Source of the DNA: Chlorohelix sp037138995
GTDB taxonomy: Bacteria > Chloroflexota > Chloroflexia > Chloroheliales > Chloroheliaceae
NCBI RefSeq assembly: GCF_037138995.1
Contig: NZ_JBAXHI010000014.1
Span: 23,227 to 87,226, forward strand
Direction of reading: 5' to 3'
Length of the DNA stretch: 64,000 nt
Positions 1-8,801 of this stretch are shown piece by piece. Position 1 is the stretch's first letter. Every line of letters starts with the position of its first letter. The notes beneath the pieces are model-generated. The model did no database searches, was not told the DNA's origin, and worked only from the letters and a program-made list of their open reading frames with translations. The position numbers and the translations under genes are program-made.

Positions 1-262
1 TTGATTACCTGTATAGGTGATTTTGACCCTGCCAGCCGAAGCTATAACAATCGCCTGATTGTTAATTCTAGGTTGGTAGAATAAATTACCTAAAAATGGA
101 TTTCGTGATGGCAGCATGGGGTCTTTTGAAGACAAAACCCACTATTCTCACCAAATTCTGTGTCTTGACAACTGGGTCCACCATACAATTAGGGCATTTA
201 CCGCGAAAAATTGAGACTATACAGAAAGCCAGTATAAGCCCTGCTGCACTTTGTTATTCTAC
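1..262. other. Leading non-coding stretch
   Basis: I see no gene, RNA gene or convincing terminator in the first 262 bases. The only readable signal before the first gene is the promoter that begins at 263. The region may hold upstream regulatory DNA of the ROK gene or the trailer of a gene beyond the window edge. Confidence 0.6.
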
Positions 263-291
263 TTGACAAACAAAGTTTAGAGTAGTATAAT
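263..291 (+). promoter_or_regulatory. Consensus sigma-70 type promoter of the ROK gene
   Basis: TTGACA at 263-268 and TATAAT at 286-291 are both exact consensus hexamers separated by 17 bases. Transcription would start near 298, leaving a leader of about 58 nt before the ATG at 356. An unregulated promoter this good would be very strong, so repression (possibly by the ROK protein itself) is plausible. Confidence 0.8.
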
Positions 292-355
292 TTGTGCATA
301 TCTCACATAAATTTCTTGACCCTACGTTTTACAACTATATTGATAATGCCGATAG

Positions 356-1627
356 ATGGTAAAAGATAGCTTTAATCATACATCGAGTTGGATTAACGGT
401 ACCCATAAAGGCAAAGCCGATGCAGGACTAATTGGCGAATTAAATCGCAGCATTGTGCTGAATTTTATCCGTCAGGAAGGCAGCATTTCGCGAGCAGAAA
501 TTGCAGTACGCACACAATTAAGTCGTTCTGCCGTTAGTAACATTATCTCATCCCTGCTCGATGAAGGCATAGTCCATGAGTCTGGAATCGGTGAAAGCAA
601 GGGTGGTCGTCGCCCAATAATGGTAAATTTCAATTACAGCGTCGCATATGTGCTGGGTATTGATATGGGTGCAAACCATTTATTGGCTTTACTAGCAGAC
701 CTTGAAGGTAATCCTGTTGCTGAATTTAATGCCGAGTTTTCGGTGGAAAATGGACCAGAAATAGGCATACCAATCTTGGTGGAGTTGATAAGACGAATTG
801 TAGAGAGTGAATTCCTAAAAAATAAACGGCTCTATGGAATTGGATTAGGTGTAACGGGTCCTCTTGATTTTGAAACCGGTACAGTGGTAATGCCCCCTTT
901 GATGCCGGGTTGGAACAAATTTCCTTTACGCCGTTATCTTTCTGAGGAATTCCAGCTTCCGGTGTTGGTTGATAACGATGCTAATCTGGGCGCAATTGGC
1001 GAAAGATGGCGAGGCGCAGGGCTAGGACAAAACAACCTTGCCTATGTTAAACTCGGTACAGGCATCGGCTGTGGAATGGTTGTAGATGGGAAAATATTTC
1101 GCGGGGCAAACGGGAGCGCGGGAGAAATCGGGCATATTACCATTACCAGAGATGGTCCCCCCTGTCGTTGCGGCAGTTTTGGTTGTCTGGAAAGCATGGC
1201 AGGTACGCCTGCTATTATTAATCGCATCAGGTTAGCGATTCAAGCAGGTAGAGATACTACTCTAACCAAAATATGTGATCCGGCTGATCTTACCGTAGCT
1301 GCTATCGGAGAAGCGGCAGCCTCCGGTGATAACCTTTCAATGGAAGTCATCAGTGACGCAGGGCGATATATTGGTATCGCTCTCGCCACATTGGTCAATC
1401 TCTTTAATCCCAGTATGATTATTCTTGGCGGTGGAGTCGCTGCGGTGGGCGAGGTAATACTCAACCAAATAAAGCAAACTGCTAAAGACCGTAGTTTGGT
1501 GGCATCGTTTCAAGGAATGCAAATTGTACGGGGAAAATTGGGTATAGAAGCGGTTGCAATTGGAGCCGCGATGCTGGTACTTCAAGAGGTCTTTAAAGGC
1601 CCGCAATTATCTTTAGTTACAGGCTAG
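356..1627 (+). CDS. ROK-family transcriptional regulator (winged HTH + sugar-kinase-like domain)
   Basis: Cytoplasmic sugar-responsive repressor of the NagC/XylR type. Residues about 25-95 form a winged helix-turn-helix (ISRAEIA...SRSAVSNII). From about residue 97 a ROK domain starts with the phosphate-binding segment GIDMGANHL. The DNDANLGAIGE motif lies near residue 206, EIGH near 257, and the zinc motif CxCGxxGCxE at 270-279. Zinc ligands and the sugar-binding ExGH are intact, so it probably still binds a sugar; kinase activity is uncertain because regulators of this family often lack it. It precedes a sugar-binding-protein/permease set on the same strand, so it is the obvious candidate regulator of that importer. 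Length (423 aa) is typical. Confidence 0.9.
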   Translation: MVKDSFNHTSSWINGTHKGKADAGLIGELNRSIVLNFIRQEGSISRAEIAVRTQLSRSAVSNIISSLLDEGIVHESGIGESKGGRRPIMVNFNYSVAYVLGIDMGANHLLALLADLEGNPVAEFNAEFSVENGPEIGIPILVELIRRIVESEFLKNKRLYGIGLGVTGPLDFETGTVVMPPLMPGWNKFPLRRYLSEEFQLPVLVDNDANLGAIGERWRGAGLGQNNLAYVKLGTGIGCGMVVDGKIFRGANGSAGEIGHITITRDGPPCRCGSFGCLESMAGTPAIINRIRLAIQAGRDTTLTKICDPADLTVAAIGEAAASGDNLSMEVISDAGRYIGIALATLVNLFNPSMIILGGGVAAVGEVILNQIKQTAKDRSLVASFQGMQIVRGKLGIEAVAIGAAMLVLQEVFKGPQLSLVTG

Positions 1628-1658
1628 TAGTGGTTTTCAGCGGATGAGAACACTTAGC

Positions 1659-1682
1659 AGGGCATAGAAGCCCTTTAGTAGT
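1659..1682 (+). terminator. Weak hairpin after the ROK gene
   Basis: AGGGC (1659-1663) can pair with GCCCT (1670-1674) across a 6-nt loop, followed by TTTAG. The stem is short and the T-run interrupted, so termination may be partial. Confidence 0.35.
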
Positions 1683-1916
1683 GGTATTTTACTCTCGTTA
1701 TACAATCTTCATCTACTAATTAGACCTCAATTAGCCATATTTTTTATCTTTGACAGTTCTTTCTATTCTCTTTCCAAAACGAACTGCAAAGATCGGATTG
1801 CTCACCTAGTAGAGCAAATCTCTCCTCGCCAATTTTGGTTCCTCCGGAATCTAAAAAATTCCGGTTGACGTTTGTTAATTTGATTTTGTAGTCTTACTCT
1901 TGCAAGGAGGAAAAAA

Positions 1917-3263
1917 GTGGCAACTAAAAAGTTGTTTAAGTTTATTTCGGCATTGATGGTAGCTTTAACCATCACCGTTATGTTAGCGGCTTGTGGTGAT
2001 AACACTGCTACGCCCGTACCGACTACTACCGCAGCAGCTACTAAGGCAGCTACCACTGCGGCAGCGGCTACCACCGCAGCGGCTACTACTACTGCAGCGG
2101 CTACTACTGCAGCGGCTACTACCGCAGCGGCTACTACTACTGCAGCGGCAGCAGCATTGCCCGCTATAACCGGAAATATTAGCTTCTGGCACGCTTACGG
2201 TTCAGGCGGTAAGGGCGGCGAAGCAGATGCTCTGGCAGCAGGGTTAGTTCAATTCCAGAAGGATTACCCGAAAGTTCAGGCTTCTCCACTGGATGTTCCG
2301 TTCGACCAAATCTTTAAGAAATGGGAAACCGAAGTTGCCGCCGGCGGCGGACCTGACCTGTTCATCGCCCCTAACGACAGCCTCGGCTCCGAAGCCCGCG
2401 CTAATTTGGTTGCAAACCTTGATGATGCGCTGAAGGGCAAGTTGGATAACATTCTGCCGGTAGCAGTAAATGGCTCTAAAGTAGATGGCAAGCTGTATAT
2501 GGTGCCTGAATCGCTCAAAGCCGTAGCCTTGTTCTATAACAAGGACAAGATTAAAACCGCTCCCAAAACCACCGATGAACTGCTTGCGGCGGCTAAAGCC
2601 GGTACCAAGTTCGGCTTCCAAACCAGCGCGTATCACAACTTCGGTTGGACTGGCGGTTACGGCGGAAATTTGCTGGATGACAGCGGCAAGTGCGTAGCAG
2701 ATCAAGGCGGTTTTTCCGATGCCCTCAAGTATCTTCAGGATTTGAAAGCGGCTGGCGCACAATTCCTCTCAGACGGCGACAAATTGCATCAGGCTTTCCA
2801 GAACGGTCAACTTGACGCGGTTGTTGAAGGTCCTTGGATGACTGCCGACTTCACCAAGGCGCTGAGCGACAAACTCGGTATTGCGGCAATTCCTGCCGGT
2901 CCTAAAGGCTCTGCCAACCCCTTAACTGGCGTTGACGGTTGGTACATCAACCCGAACCTCAAGGGCGAGAAATTGCAGAACGCGATTAACTTTGCGCTCT
3001 ATATGACCTCTCCCAAGATTGAGAATCTCTTTATCGCGGTTGGTCATATCCCGGCTGACAAAACCCTGAAGGTTACTGACCCAATTTCACAGGGCTTTGC
3101 CACTGCGGTAGCAACCGGTCTGCCTCGTCCACAATCCAAATCGTTAGATAACTTCTGGACTCCTTTCGGCGATGCCTTCTCGCTCGTCCTCGACAAGGGT
3201 TCAGACCCGGTCAAAGCGGTAGCAGATGCTTGCTCTGCGATGAATAAAGCTAACGGCAAGTAG
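1917..3263 (+). CDS. Carbohydrate ABC transporter substrate-binding lipoprotein
   Basis: Extracellular solute-binding protein of the MalE/family-1 type. It starts at GTG 1917, with AAGGAGG at 1904-1910. A lipoprotein signal peptide ends in the lipobox LAAC with Cys26, followed by GDNTATPVPT. Residues about 33-82 are an Ala/Thr-only linker that would hold the binding domain off the membrane. The mature domain opens with ITGNISFWHAYGSGG and contains typical SBP_bac_1 segments (PDLFIAPNDS, VPESLKAVALFYNKD, VEGPWM, PLTGVDGWYINP). The substrate cannot be read; maltose, a maltodextrin or another oligosaccharide is likely. Two permease genes follow; no ATPase gene is present. Confidence 0.9.
   Translation: MATKKLFKFISALMVALTITVMLAACGDNTATPVPTTTAAATKAATTAAAATTAAATTTAAATTAAATTAAATTTAAAAALPAITGNISFWHAYGSGGKGGEADALAAGLVQFQKDYPKVQASPLDVPFDQIFKKWETEVAAGGGPDLFIAPNDSLGSEARANLVANLDDALKGKLDNILPVAVNGSKVDGKLYMVPESLKAVALFYNKDKIKTAPKTTDELLAAAKAGTKFGFQTSAYHNFGWTGGYGGNLLDDSGKCVADQGGFSDALKYLQDLKAAGAQFLSDGDKLHQAFQNGQLDAVVEGPWMTADFTKALSDKLGIAAIPAGPKGSANPLTGVDGWYINPNLKGEKLQNAINFALYMTSPKIENLFIAVGHIPADKTLKVTDPISQGFATAVATGLPRPQSKSLDNFWTPFGDAFSLVLDKGSDPVKAVADACSAMNKANGK
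2057..2150 (+). repeat. In-frame tandem repeat encoding an Ala/Thr linker
   Basis: Imperfect 15-18 base units of the type GCAGCGGCTACTACT are repeated head to tail and translate as AATTAA-like blocks. The units are close enough in sequence for slippage, so linker length probably varies between strains. Confidence 0.75.
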
Positions 3264-3277
3264 TCTTAGCTAAGAAA

Positions 3278-3317
3278 AATGGGTTTTGCTGCGCTGCGGC
3301 AAGACCCATTCCTTTTA
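3278..3317 (+). terminator. Intercistronic terminator/attenuator hairpin
   Basis: AATGGGTTTTGC (from 3278) pairs with GCAAGACCCATT (ending 3310) with a single mismatch, followed by CCTTTT. It lies between the binding-protein gene and the first permease gene. This is a common arrangement for making more binding protein than membrane subunits, through partial termination or 3'-end protection. Confidence 0.65.
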
Positions 3318-3502
3318 GAATTGCATAATCATATTTACTATGATAAGGTTTTTATGTGCCTTTAATGGAGTAATGGCGCAACTCCTCTCACCCTTTTCGC
3401 ATTCGATTAAAAATAATACGGGCTTAAACCCTACACTCTAACCGCTGCCCGTCACGGCAAAGCCAATTTTATTAAATAAATCTGCTTTTGAGGATAGGTC
3501 CT

Positions 3503-4534
3503 ATGGCTATAAAAAACGTTTCTGCCGTACCAAAAGCTGGACGCGCGAGTTTCTGGATTCGTTCCAGAGATACCCGTACCGCTTATATGTACATTCTACC
3601 AGCAGTAGTGGTAATGGCAGTTATTACCTTGTTTCCGCTTGGCTTCCAAGTCTATATGTCTTTTACCGATTACGGGTTAAAGAACCTGAAGTACGATGCT
3701 CCGGCAGCCAACTGGGTTGGTCTGGATAACTATCTGCATATTCTGAACGGGGATACCATCAAAAATGTTATTCCTTCCTTTGATTTCGTAGGGACTCTAA
3801 CCTTCAACCTGTGGTGGGCGCTCTCTAACGTGGTTTTCCACGTGGTATTAGGAGTTCTCATCGCGGTATTACTGAATGTGGAGGGGTTGTGGTTTAAACG
3901 TTTATACCGGGCTATTTATATTCTTCCGGTGGTTATTCCTGCCATCATTATAGCGACAGTCTGGAAAAAGATTTTTGATACCGATACCGGTGTCTTTAAT
4001 ATCCTGCTCGGTTTCTTATTAGGTCCATTAGGGCTGGCTACAAATGTCAATGGGGTAAGCATCATAAAGATTCCATGGCTGGAAAATTCACAGGGCGATT
4101 TTATGTTCCTCCCGATTGCATACTACGCGCTTTTATTTACGAATATATGGCTGGGGTGGCCCCTTAACTCGGTGGTAGCAACCGGTGCTCTCCAGAGTAT
4201 TCCCAAAGACCTTTACGAGGCAGCGACAGTGGACGGAGCAAGCGGTAGCCAACAGTTCTTCAATATTACAGTACCCATGTTGCGGGTAGCGATGATACCT
4301 TTTGCGGTATTCGGCTTTATAACCACTTTTAACCTATTCCATCTCTCTTATTTTATGTCAGAAGGTCGTCCCTTTGGGCGTACCGAGTTGCTGGTAACGC
4401 AAGCCTTCAAGTTGGTTAACACCAACCAGTTATACGGCATCGGCGCGGCTTTTGCTATCTATATGTTCTTTATTCTGCTAACAATCAGCCTGATTACCAC
4501 CAGAATAACTAAAGCAACCGCATCGGTAGATTAA
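3503..4534 (+). CDS. Carbohydrate ABC transporter permease, MalF-type
   Basis: Inner-membrane subunit of the importer whose binding protein lies upstream. The ATG at 3503 is preferred over a TTG at 3488 because GAGGATAGG sits 5 bases upstream of it. About six transmembrane segments are visible, the first being YMYILPAVVVMAVITLFPL. The EAA loop that docks the ATPase is present as EAATVDGASGSQQFF, followed by ITVPML. A stretch of about 238 bases separates it from the binding-protein gene, and the next permease starts 15 bases after its stop, so the two permeases are co-transcribed. Confidence 0.9.
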   Translation: MAIKNVSAVPKAGRASFWIRSRDTRTAYMYILPAVVVMAVITLFPLGFQVYMSFTDYGLKNLKYDAPAANWVGLDNYLHILNGDTIKNVIPSFDFVGTLTFNLWWALSNVVFHVVLGVLIAVLLNVEGLWFKRLYRAIYILPVVIPAIIIATVWKKIFDTDTGVFNILLGFLLGPLGLATNVNGVSIIKIPWLENSQGDFMFLPIAYYALLFTNIWLGWPLNSVVATGALQSIPKDLYEAATVDGASGSQQFFNITVPMLRVAMIPFAVFGFITTFNLFHLSYFMSEGRPFGRTELLVTQAFKLVNTNQLYGIGAAFAIYMFFILLTISLITTRITKATASVD

Positions 4535-4549
4535 AAGAGGGTAACAACA

Positions 4550-5482
4550 ATGACAGTTGAAGCTACAGCCGTACAGGCAAAAGCCGTTGCCGGCGCAGAA
4601 GCTAAAATGAAGGGCGCAATTGGTCGCCCTCTCAAATGGTATAAGCAGTTACTTTACCAAGTTTTGTGCCTTTTCGTTGCCTTTACCGTATTGTTCCCGA
4701 TTGCATGGGTGGTAAGCCAATCTATTAGCACCTCTAAACGTATAACCGGGTTTTTACCGGAAGGGGCAATTACATTTGAGGCATATCAAAAAGTGCTGGA
4801 TAAACCTACTACCAACCCTGTATCCTTCCTTGACCTAACTTTCAACAGCTTCAAGTTGGCGGCTGGCGCTTCTTTTGCATCGGTTTTGTTGGGAGTCAGC
4901 GCCGCTTACGCCTTCTCGCGCTTTAAGTTCCCCGGACGAGGCTTTGTGTTTCTGGCAATATTGGCGGTTTTGATGCTTCCCTCAGTAGCAACTATCGCGC
5001 CGCTTTTCGCTTTCATGAATCGGATACAGGTCGGCGAGTTTAATCTACGCAACTCTCTGTGGGGGGTGGGTCTAGCCATTACCTCCGGTCTTTTGCCTTT
5101 CGCCACATGGAACCTCAAAGGCTTTCTGGATACTATTCCAAAAGACCTTGAGGAAGCCGGTATGATTGATGGCGCTAACCGCAACCAGATTTTTTTCCAG
5201 ATAATTCTGCCGCTCTCTACTCCGGCGCTGGCAGTAACCGCCCTGTTTGGTTTTATCGGTGGTTGGACTGAGTTCTATTTCTCATGGCAGTTCCTCACCA
5301 ATCCAAAAGATTTTACGCTGGCAATGGCGCTTTCGCAGATGTCGGGTCAATATGCCCGTTCCACGCCATGGGATCAATTCTGCGCTTTCGCCTTATTGGT
5401 CGCTTTGCCCGTTTCGGTAGTATATCTCGCGCTCCAACGCTATATAGTGTCCGGTCTAACTGCCGGTGGCGTAAAGGGCTAA
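4550..5482 (+). CDS. Carbohydrate ABC transporter permease, MalG-type
   Basis: Second membrane subunit of the importer, 310 aa with about six membrane segments. The EAA loop reads EEAGMIDGANRNQIFFQI, followed by ILPLSTPALA. The C-terminus ends in an amphipathic YIVSGLTAGGVKG tail typical of MalG-like permeases. It is the last gene of the operon and is followed by a terminator. No ATP-binding subunit is encoded in the operon, so a shared MsmX/MalK-like ATPase elsewhere is required. Confidence 0.9.
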   Translation: MTVEATAVQAKAVAGAEAKMKGAIGRPLKWYKQLLYQVLCLFVAFTVLFPIAWVVSQSISTSKRITGFLPEGAITFEAYQKVLDKPTTNPVSFLDLTFNSFKLAAGASFASVLLGVSAAYAFSRFKFPGRGFVFLAILAVLMLPSVATIAPLFAFMNRIQVGEFNLRNSLWGVGLAITSGLLPFATWNLKGFLDTIPKDLEEAGMIDGANRNQIFFQIILPLSTPALAVTALFGFIGGWTEFYFSWQFLTNPKDFTLAMALSQMSGQYARSTPWDQFCAFALLVALPVSVVYLALQRYIVSGLTAGGVKG

Positions 5483-5507
5483 ATTATTAGCAAGCCATAG
5501 ACTAAAA

Positions 5508-5543
5508 AACCCCCCGCTCCGGTTCAGGGAACGGGGTTTTTAT
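5508..5543. terminator. Bidirectional rho-independent terminator
   Basis: AACCCC...GCTCC pairs with GGAAC GGGGTT, followed by TTTTATTT on the plus strand, with an A-run before it that serves the minus strand. It sits between two convergent genes, the MalG-type permease and exonuclease III. Confidence 0.8.
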
Positions 5544-5550
5544 TTGCTGA

Positions 5551-6336
5551 TTATTCAAACACAGCAAAAATGGGGGCGTGATCGGAAGGTCGTTCCCAAC
5601 TGCGCGGTTCTGAGTCTATTTCAGAAGTGCGGCAACTTTGCAACAGGCTTTCGCTCACCAGAATATGGTCAATCCGCAAACCCATATTGCGCCGATATGA
5701 GTTTTCACGATAATCCCACCACGAATATGCCACTTTATCCGGATTCAAAGTACGAAAGGAGTCAAACAAACCCCAGCTTTTCAAATTCTCCAGCGCGTCC
5801 CGCTCTGATTGGCTGAAAAGGATTTTACCCTCACGCGCCTTGGGGTCATACACATCCAGCGAAATAGGCGCTACATTGAAATCGCCCAAAATTGCCAGCT
5901 TTTGAGCCGGATTCCAGTGGGAAATTAAATCTTCCCGAAGCTTTGCGAACCAATCCAGTTTATAGGCATATTTCTCACTGCCTACTTCCTGCCCGTTTGG
6001 GACATATACATTAATAACACGCACCCCAGCAATAGTGGCGGCTATTAAACGGCGCGAAGGGTCGCTGGTATCACCGGGAAAGCCCATTTGCAAATCCGCT
6101 ACTTGCTCTGCCAGCGAAGCTTTAACCACCAATGCCACGCCATTATAGCCCGGCTGCCCAAATACAAAGCTGCGATAACCGATTGGCGCAATCGCCTCTG
6201 CCGGAAACTTAGCATCGGTGCATTTAATTTCCTGCAAGCACAGCACATCAGGTTGGCGCGATTGCAGCCACTGCACAAGGTGGGGAAGCCTGATATTCAC
6301 AGAATTGACGTTCCAACTAGCCAGTTTCAACTTCAA
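5551..6336 (-). CDS. xthA: Exodeoxyribonuclease III (AP endonuclease)
   Basis: DNA-repair 3'-5' exonuclease and AP endonuclease of the EEP superfamily. The motifs appear in order: SWNVNS at the N-terminus, QEIKC (metal-binding Glu), the tyrosine region NVYVPNGQ, LGDFNV, WWDYR, RIDHILVS and the C-terminal SDHAPI. About 261 aa is the usual length. Two TTG codons compete as start. The upstream one (6336) is used here; starting at the second (6330) would give MKLASWNVNS, closer to family N-termini, with the same GAGG ribosome-binding site. It is a single gene convergent with the sugar importer. Confidence 0.93.
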   Translation of the reverse strand: MKLKLASWNVNSVNIRLPHLVQWLQSRQPDVLCLQEIKCTDAKFPAEAIAPIGYRSFVFGQPGYNGVALVVKASLAEQVADLQMGFPGDTSDPSRRLIAATIAGVRVINVYVPNGQEVGSEKYAYKLDWFAKLREDLISHWNPAQKLAILGDFNVAPISLDVYDPKAREGKILFSQSERDALENLKSWGLFDSFRTLNPDKVAYSWWDYRENSYRRNMGLRIDHILVSESLLQSCRTSEIDSEPRSWERPSDHAPIFAVFE

Positions 6337-6481
6337 ATTTACCTCTATAATTATTACTCTAACGATTCGATTTATTGACGCTAATTAAATTTTACAACCT
6401 ACTTTGCCCCTTAAAATATAGATAGAGCTATTATATCTCAAATATATCTGATAACAGTGACCGGGTGGGCAATTCTAATAC

Positions 6482-7513
6482 ATGGTAAACCTTGAGGCTT
6501 CGGAAATAACAAGCGATAATCTACTTTCTCCCCGACAACTTCTAATGGAAACGCGCCGAGAAAAAGCCCGGCAACTTCTGCAAGAGTGGGGAAAGCACTC
6601 ACTTTCTTACCTAATGCTAAATCCTGATAACCGTTTGTTTTTTGAGAGTACCGGGCAGGCTTTCGTAGCTTATCGGGTAAATTTCGGCGCAGCAATTACG
6701 GTAGGCGACCCAACCGGACAACCGGAAGCAATCAAAAGGTGCATATCAGAGTTCAGCGCGGCTTGTCGCCGCAAAAGATGGGTTCCGGTCTTTTTCTCCA
6801 TAGAGAAACCTCATCGGCATTACCGCACACTAGGTTACAAAGGAGTGCAGGTGGCGGAAGATGCAGCCATCGAACTAGCATTGCTAGAGTTCAAGGGTAA
6901 AAATTGGCAGGATGTACGCACTTCACTGAATCGCGCCAACCGTGAAGAAATCCAGTTTTGCCGTTTTATGCCGGGAAATAATGAAATAACGGCGCAGTTC
7001 AGGCAAATCTCGCGGGAGTGGGTACGCAATAAAAACATGCCAGAACTAGGCTTTACCCTCGGCACTATCGCCAGTCTGCTAAACTCTGAAGTCAGGTGCT
7101 ATTACGCAATAGACAAAACGGGTAAAGTTCACGGAATGGTAAGTTGGTTGCCGCGCTATACTGCTAACGGGTGGACGCTTGACCTTATGCGGCGCAGAAA
7201 CGAAGCGATGCCGGGTATAATGGAATTTCTGATTGCGCGTTCGGCGCTAACGTTCCGAGAGGAAGGTTACAGCGCGATATCGCTAGGCGCTTCACCACTC
7301 ACTACAGTCAATAAGCAGGAAGACATGCTAAGCGCAGGCTGGCTGCTCAAACAAGTCAAACACTACTTACATAATTATTATGACTTTGAAGGGTTGCACG
7401 ACTTCAAGCGAAAATTCTTGCCTACATGGAAACCGCTATATGCTTTCTATCCGGGGGGCATAGGCTTAACGCAAGGTGGATTGGCAATCTTACGCCTGTA
7501 CCTATCAAACTAA
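6482..7513 (+). CDS. DUF2156 / MprF C-terminal-type aminoacyl- or acyl-transferase
   Basis: Soluble homologue of the catalytic half of phosphatidylglycerol lysyltransferase (MprF), a tandem GNAT-fold domain. Visible signatures are FGAAITVGDPTG near residues 76-87, the segment NWQDVRTSLNRANREE, and the C-terminal LGASPL...FEGLHDFKRKF, matching the LGxAP/FKxKF region of the family. It lacks the N-terminal flippase membrane domain of full MprF, so it would need substrate in the inner leaflet. A PlsC-like acyltransferase follows 95 bases later on the same strand, suggesting a polar-lipid modifying pair. The acceptor and donor cannot be read from sequence. Confidence 0.75.
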   Translation: MVNLEASEITSDNLLSPRQLLMETRREKARQLLQEWGKHSLSYLMLNPDNRLFFESTGQAFVAYRVNFGAAITVGDPTGQPEAIKRCISEFSAACRRKRWVPVFFSIEKPHRHYRTLGYKGVQVAEDAAIELALLEFKGKNWQDVRTSLNRANREEIQFCRFMPGNNEITAQFRQISREWVRNKNMPELGFTLGTIASLLNSEVRCYYAIDKTGKVHGMVSWLPRYTANGWTLDLMRRRNEAMPGIMEFLIARSALTFREEGYSAISLGASPLTTVNKQEDMLSAGWLLKQVKHYLHNYYDFEGLHDFKRKFLPTWKPLYAFYPGGIGLTQGGLAILRLYLSN

Positions 7514-7608
7514 CGCAAAATTGCCGAAACAATGGCAGGTAATTGAGAAGCGTCCCACACTGCTATTGAATGGCAAAACTGCGGCAAATAAAGTGGTAAA
7601 CTGACCTC

Positions 7609-8535
7609 ATGACATCGCAATTGGGAAAATCTTTAGTTAAATCAAAATCCTCTCTACCCTATAAATTGCCCGGCGGTAAAATAGCTCTGCCGGATGCTGA
7701 TACTTATCTGCGTACCTTAGCAGGGGCAGCTTTGTATATGGGCATCCCCACCCAAACGATTCGCTGGCTAGGACGAACCGGGCAGCGCAAAGCAATGTGG
7801 AATACCTTACGCTGGATGGCACGTTGTGTACGCCAACATCTCGACATTCGGTTAGAGATTAAAGGATTAAAGCTGATTGACCCGTTAGAGCAGTATGTTG
7901 TTATCCCGCTGCATGAGGGTTTTGCCGATTTTCTAGGGTTGGTAGAGTTACCGCTGCAAATGCGCTTTGTAGCCAGAGATGAACTTTTCCACGAGTGGGA
8001 TTGGCTTGGACCATTCCTGCGCGACACCGGGCAACTTGAAATATGCCCCGAACGAGGGGTCAGTAGCTACCGCCAGTTATTGCGACAAGCCGGGAAAGTG
8101 TTTGCAAAGGGCGAAAGCTTGGTAATTTTCCCGCAAGGTAGCATTCTTGGCATAGAAATAGATTTTACAGCCGGAGCATTTGCATTGGCACGCCACTTCA
8201 AGCGTCCAATCCTTCCAGTAGTATTGACCGGAAGCCATCGGGTGTGGGAATATCCCTTCTCTCCACGCTTGCGTTACGGGCAACGGATGAGCATACGGGT
8301 TCTGCCACCCATACTAGTTGAGGAAGCGCTACGCCGTAAGCCCGAAGAACTCCGGCTTGAAACCCAAAAACGAATGAAAACAGCGGCTCTCTACGCGAAT
8401 ATGGCTGCCCCCAGACGTTTTATACCTGAACGTGACGGCTATTGGGATGGTTACGCTTTTCGAATTGACCCGGCATTTCCTGAACTAGCTAACAACATAC
8501 AAGCACACCACGCTACTAAGAACAAAATCATTTAA
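7609..8535 (+). CDS. Lysophospholipid acyltransferase, PlsC family
   Basis: 1-acylglycerol-phosphate-type acyltransferase acting at the membrane face. The HX4D catalytic motif is present as HEGFAD about 103-108 residues in. The second block is VIFPQGSILG (FPEGTRS-like, with Gln-Gly-Ser in place of Glu-Gly-Thr), and the third is LPVVLTGS. At 308 aa it is slightly longer than typical PlsC, with an extended C-terminus. It follows the DUF2156 gene and probably shares its transcript. The divergent FPQG block suggests a specialised acceptor rather than housekeeping phosphatidic acid synthesis. Confidence 0.8.
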   Translation: MTSQLGKSLVKSKSSLPYKLPGGKIALPDADTYLRTLAGAALYMGIPTQTIRWLGRTGQRKAMWNTLRWMARCVRQHLDIRLEIKGLKLIDPLEQYVVIPLHEGFADFLGLVELPLQMRFVARDELFHEWDWLGPFLRDTGQLEICPERGVSSYRQLLRQAGKVFAKGESLVIFPQGSILGIEIDFTAGAFALARHFKRPILPVVLTGSHRVWEYPFSPRLRYGQRMSIRVLPPILVEEALRRKPEELRLETQKRMKTAALYANMAAPRRFIPERDGYWDGYAFRIDPAFPELANNIQAHHATKNKII

Positions 8536-8577
8536 TAAGATTTAATATTACAATTCAAACCGTTGTAAAACAAATTC

Positions 8578-8606
8578 TTGACAATATGGATAAACTAAGT
8601 TATCTT
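8578..8606 (+). promoter_or_regulatory. Sigma-70 type promoter of the second sugar importer
   Basis: TTGACA (8578-8583), 17-base spacer, TATCTT (8601-8606). An inverted repeat GATAA (8589-8593) / TTATC (8600-8604) overlaps the spacer and -10 element and could be an operator. The predicted start near 8613 gives a leader of about 190 nt. Confidence 0.7.
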
Positions 8607-8698
8607 ATTGTAGTTGCAAAAGCTTTTTGCTGTTAATCCGAAGCGATTGTTAGGGATTTCAGGATAAAACGCAATCATAGCTAATTGCAATTATATGC

Positions 8699-8772
8699 AA
8701 TAGGTGTTATTTTTGTTATGATTTGTGCATATTTATTAGTATCAATAATATGCTGTAGTCTAATCACCTATT
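8699..8772 (+). promoter_or_regulatory. Nested stem-loop in the leader of the second importer
   Basis: AATAGGTG (8699-8706) pairs exactly with CACCTATT (8765-8772). Inside it GCATATT (8727-8733) pairs with AATATGC (8747-8753), and ATT with AAT continues the helix. The structure ends 12 bases before the ribosome-binding site at 8785-8796. It matches no riboswitch class I recognise. Confidence 0.45.
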
Positions 8773-8801
8773 ACCTGAAAACAAGAGGAAGGAGAGAAGT
8801 A

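Noticed and set aside
1802..2192. Long antisense frames opposite the Ala/Thr linker of the binding protein (similarly at 8771-9037)
   Set aside because: They result from the low-complexity repeat being open in all frames; no ribosome-binding site or protein-like composition.
8685..8801. N-terminal extension of the second binding protein (in-frame start at 8685)
   Set aside because: It would place a hydrophobic stretch and basic segment before a perfect signal peptide, and the strong ribosome-binding site is at 8785-8796.
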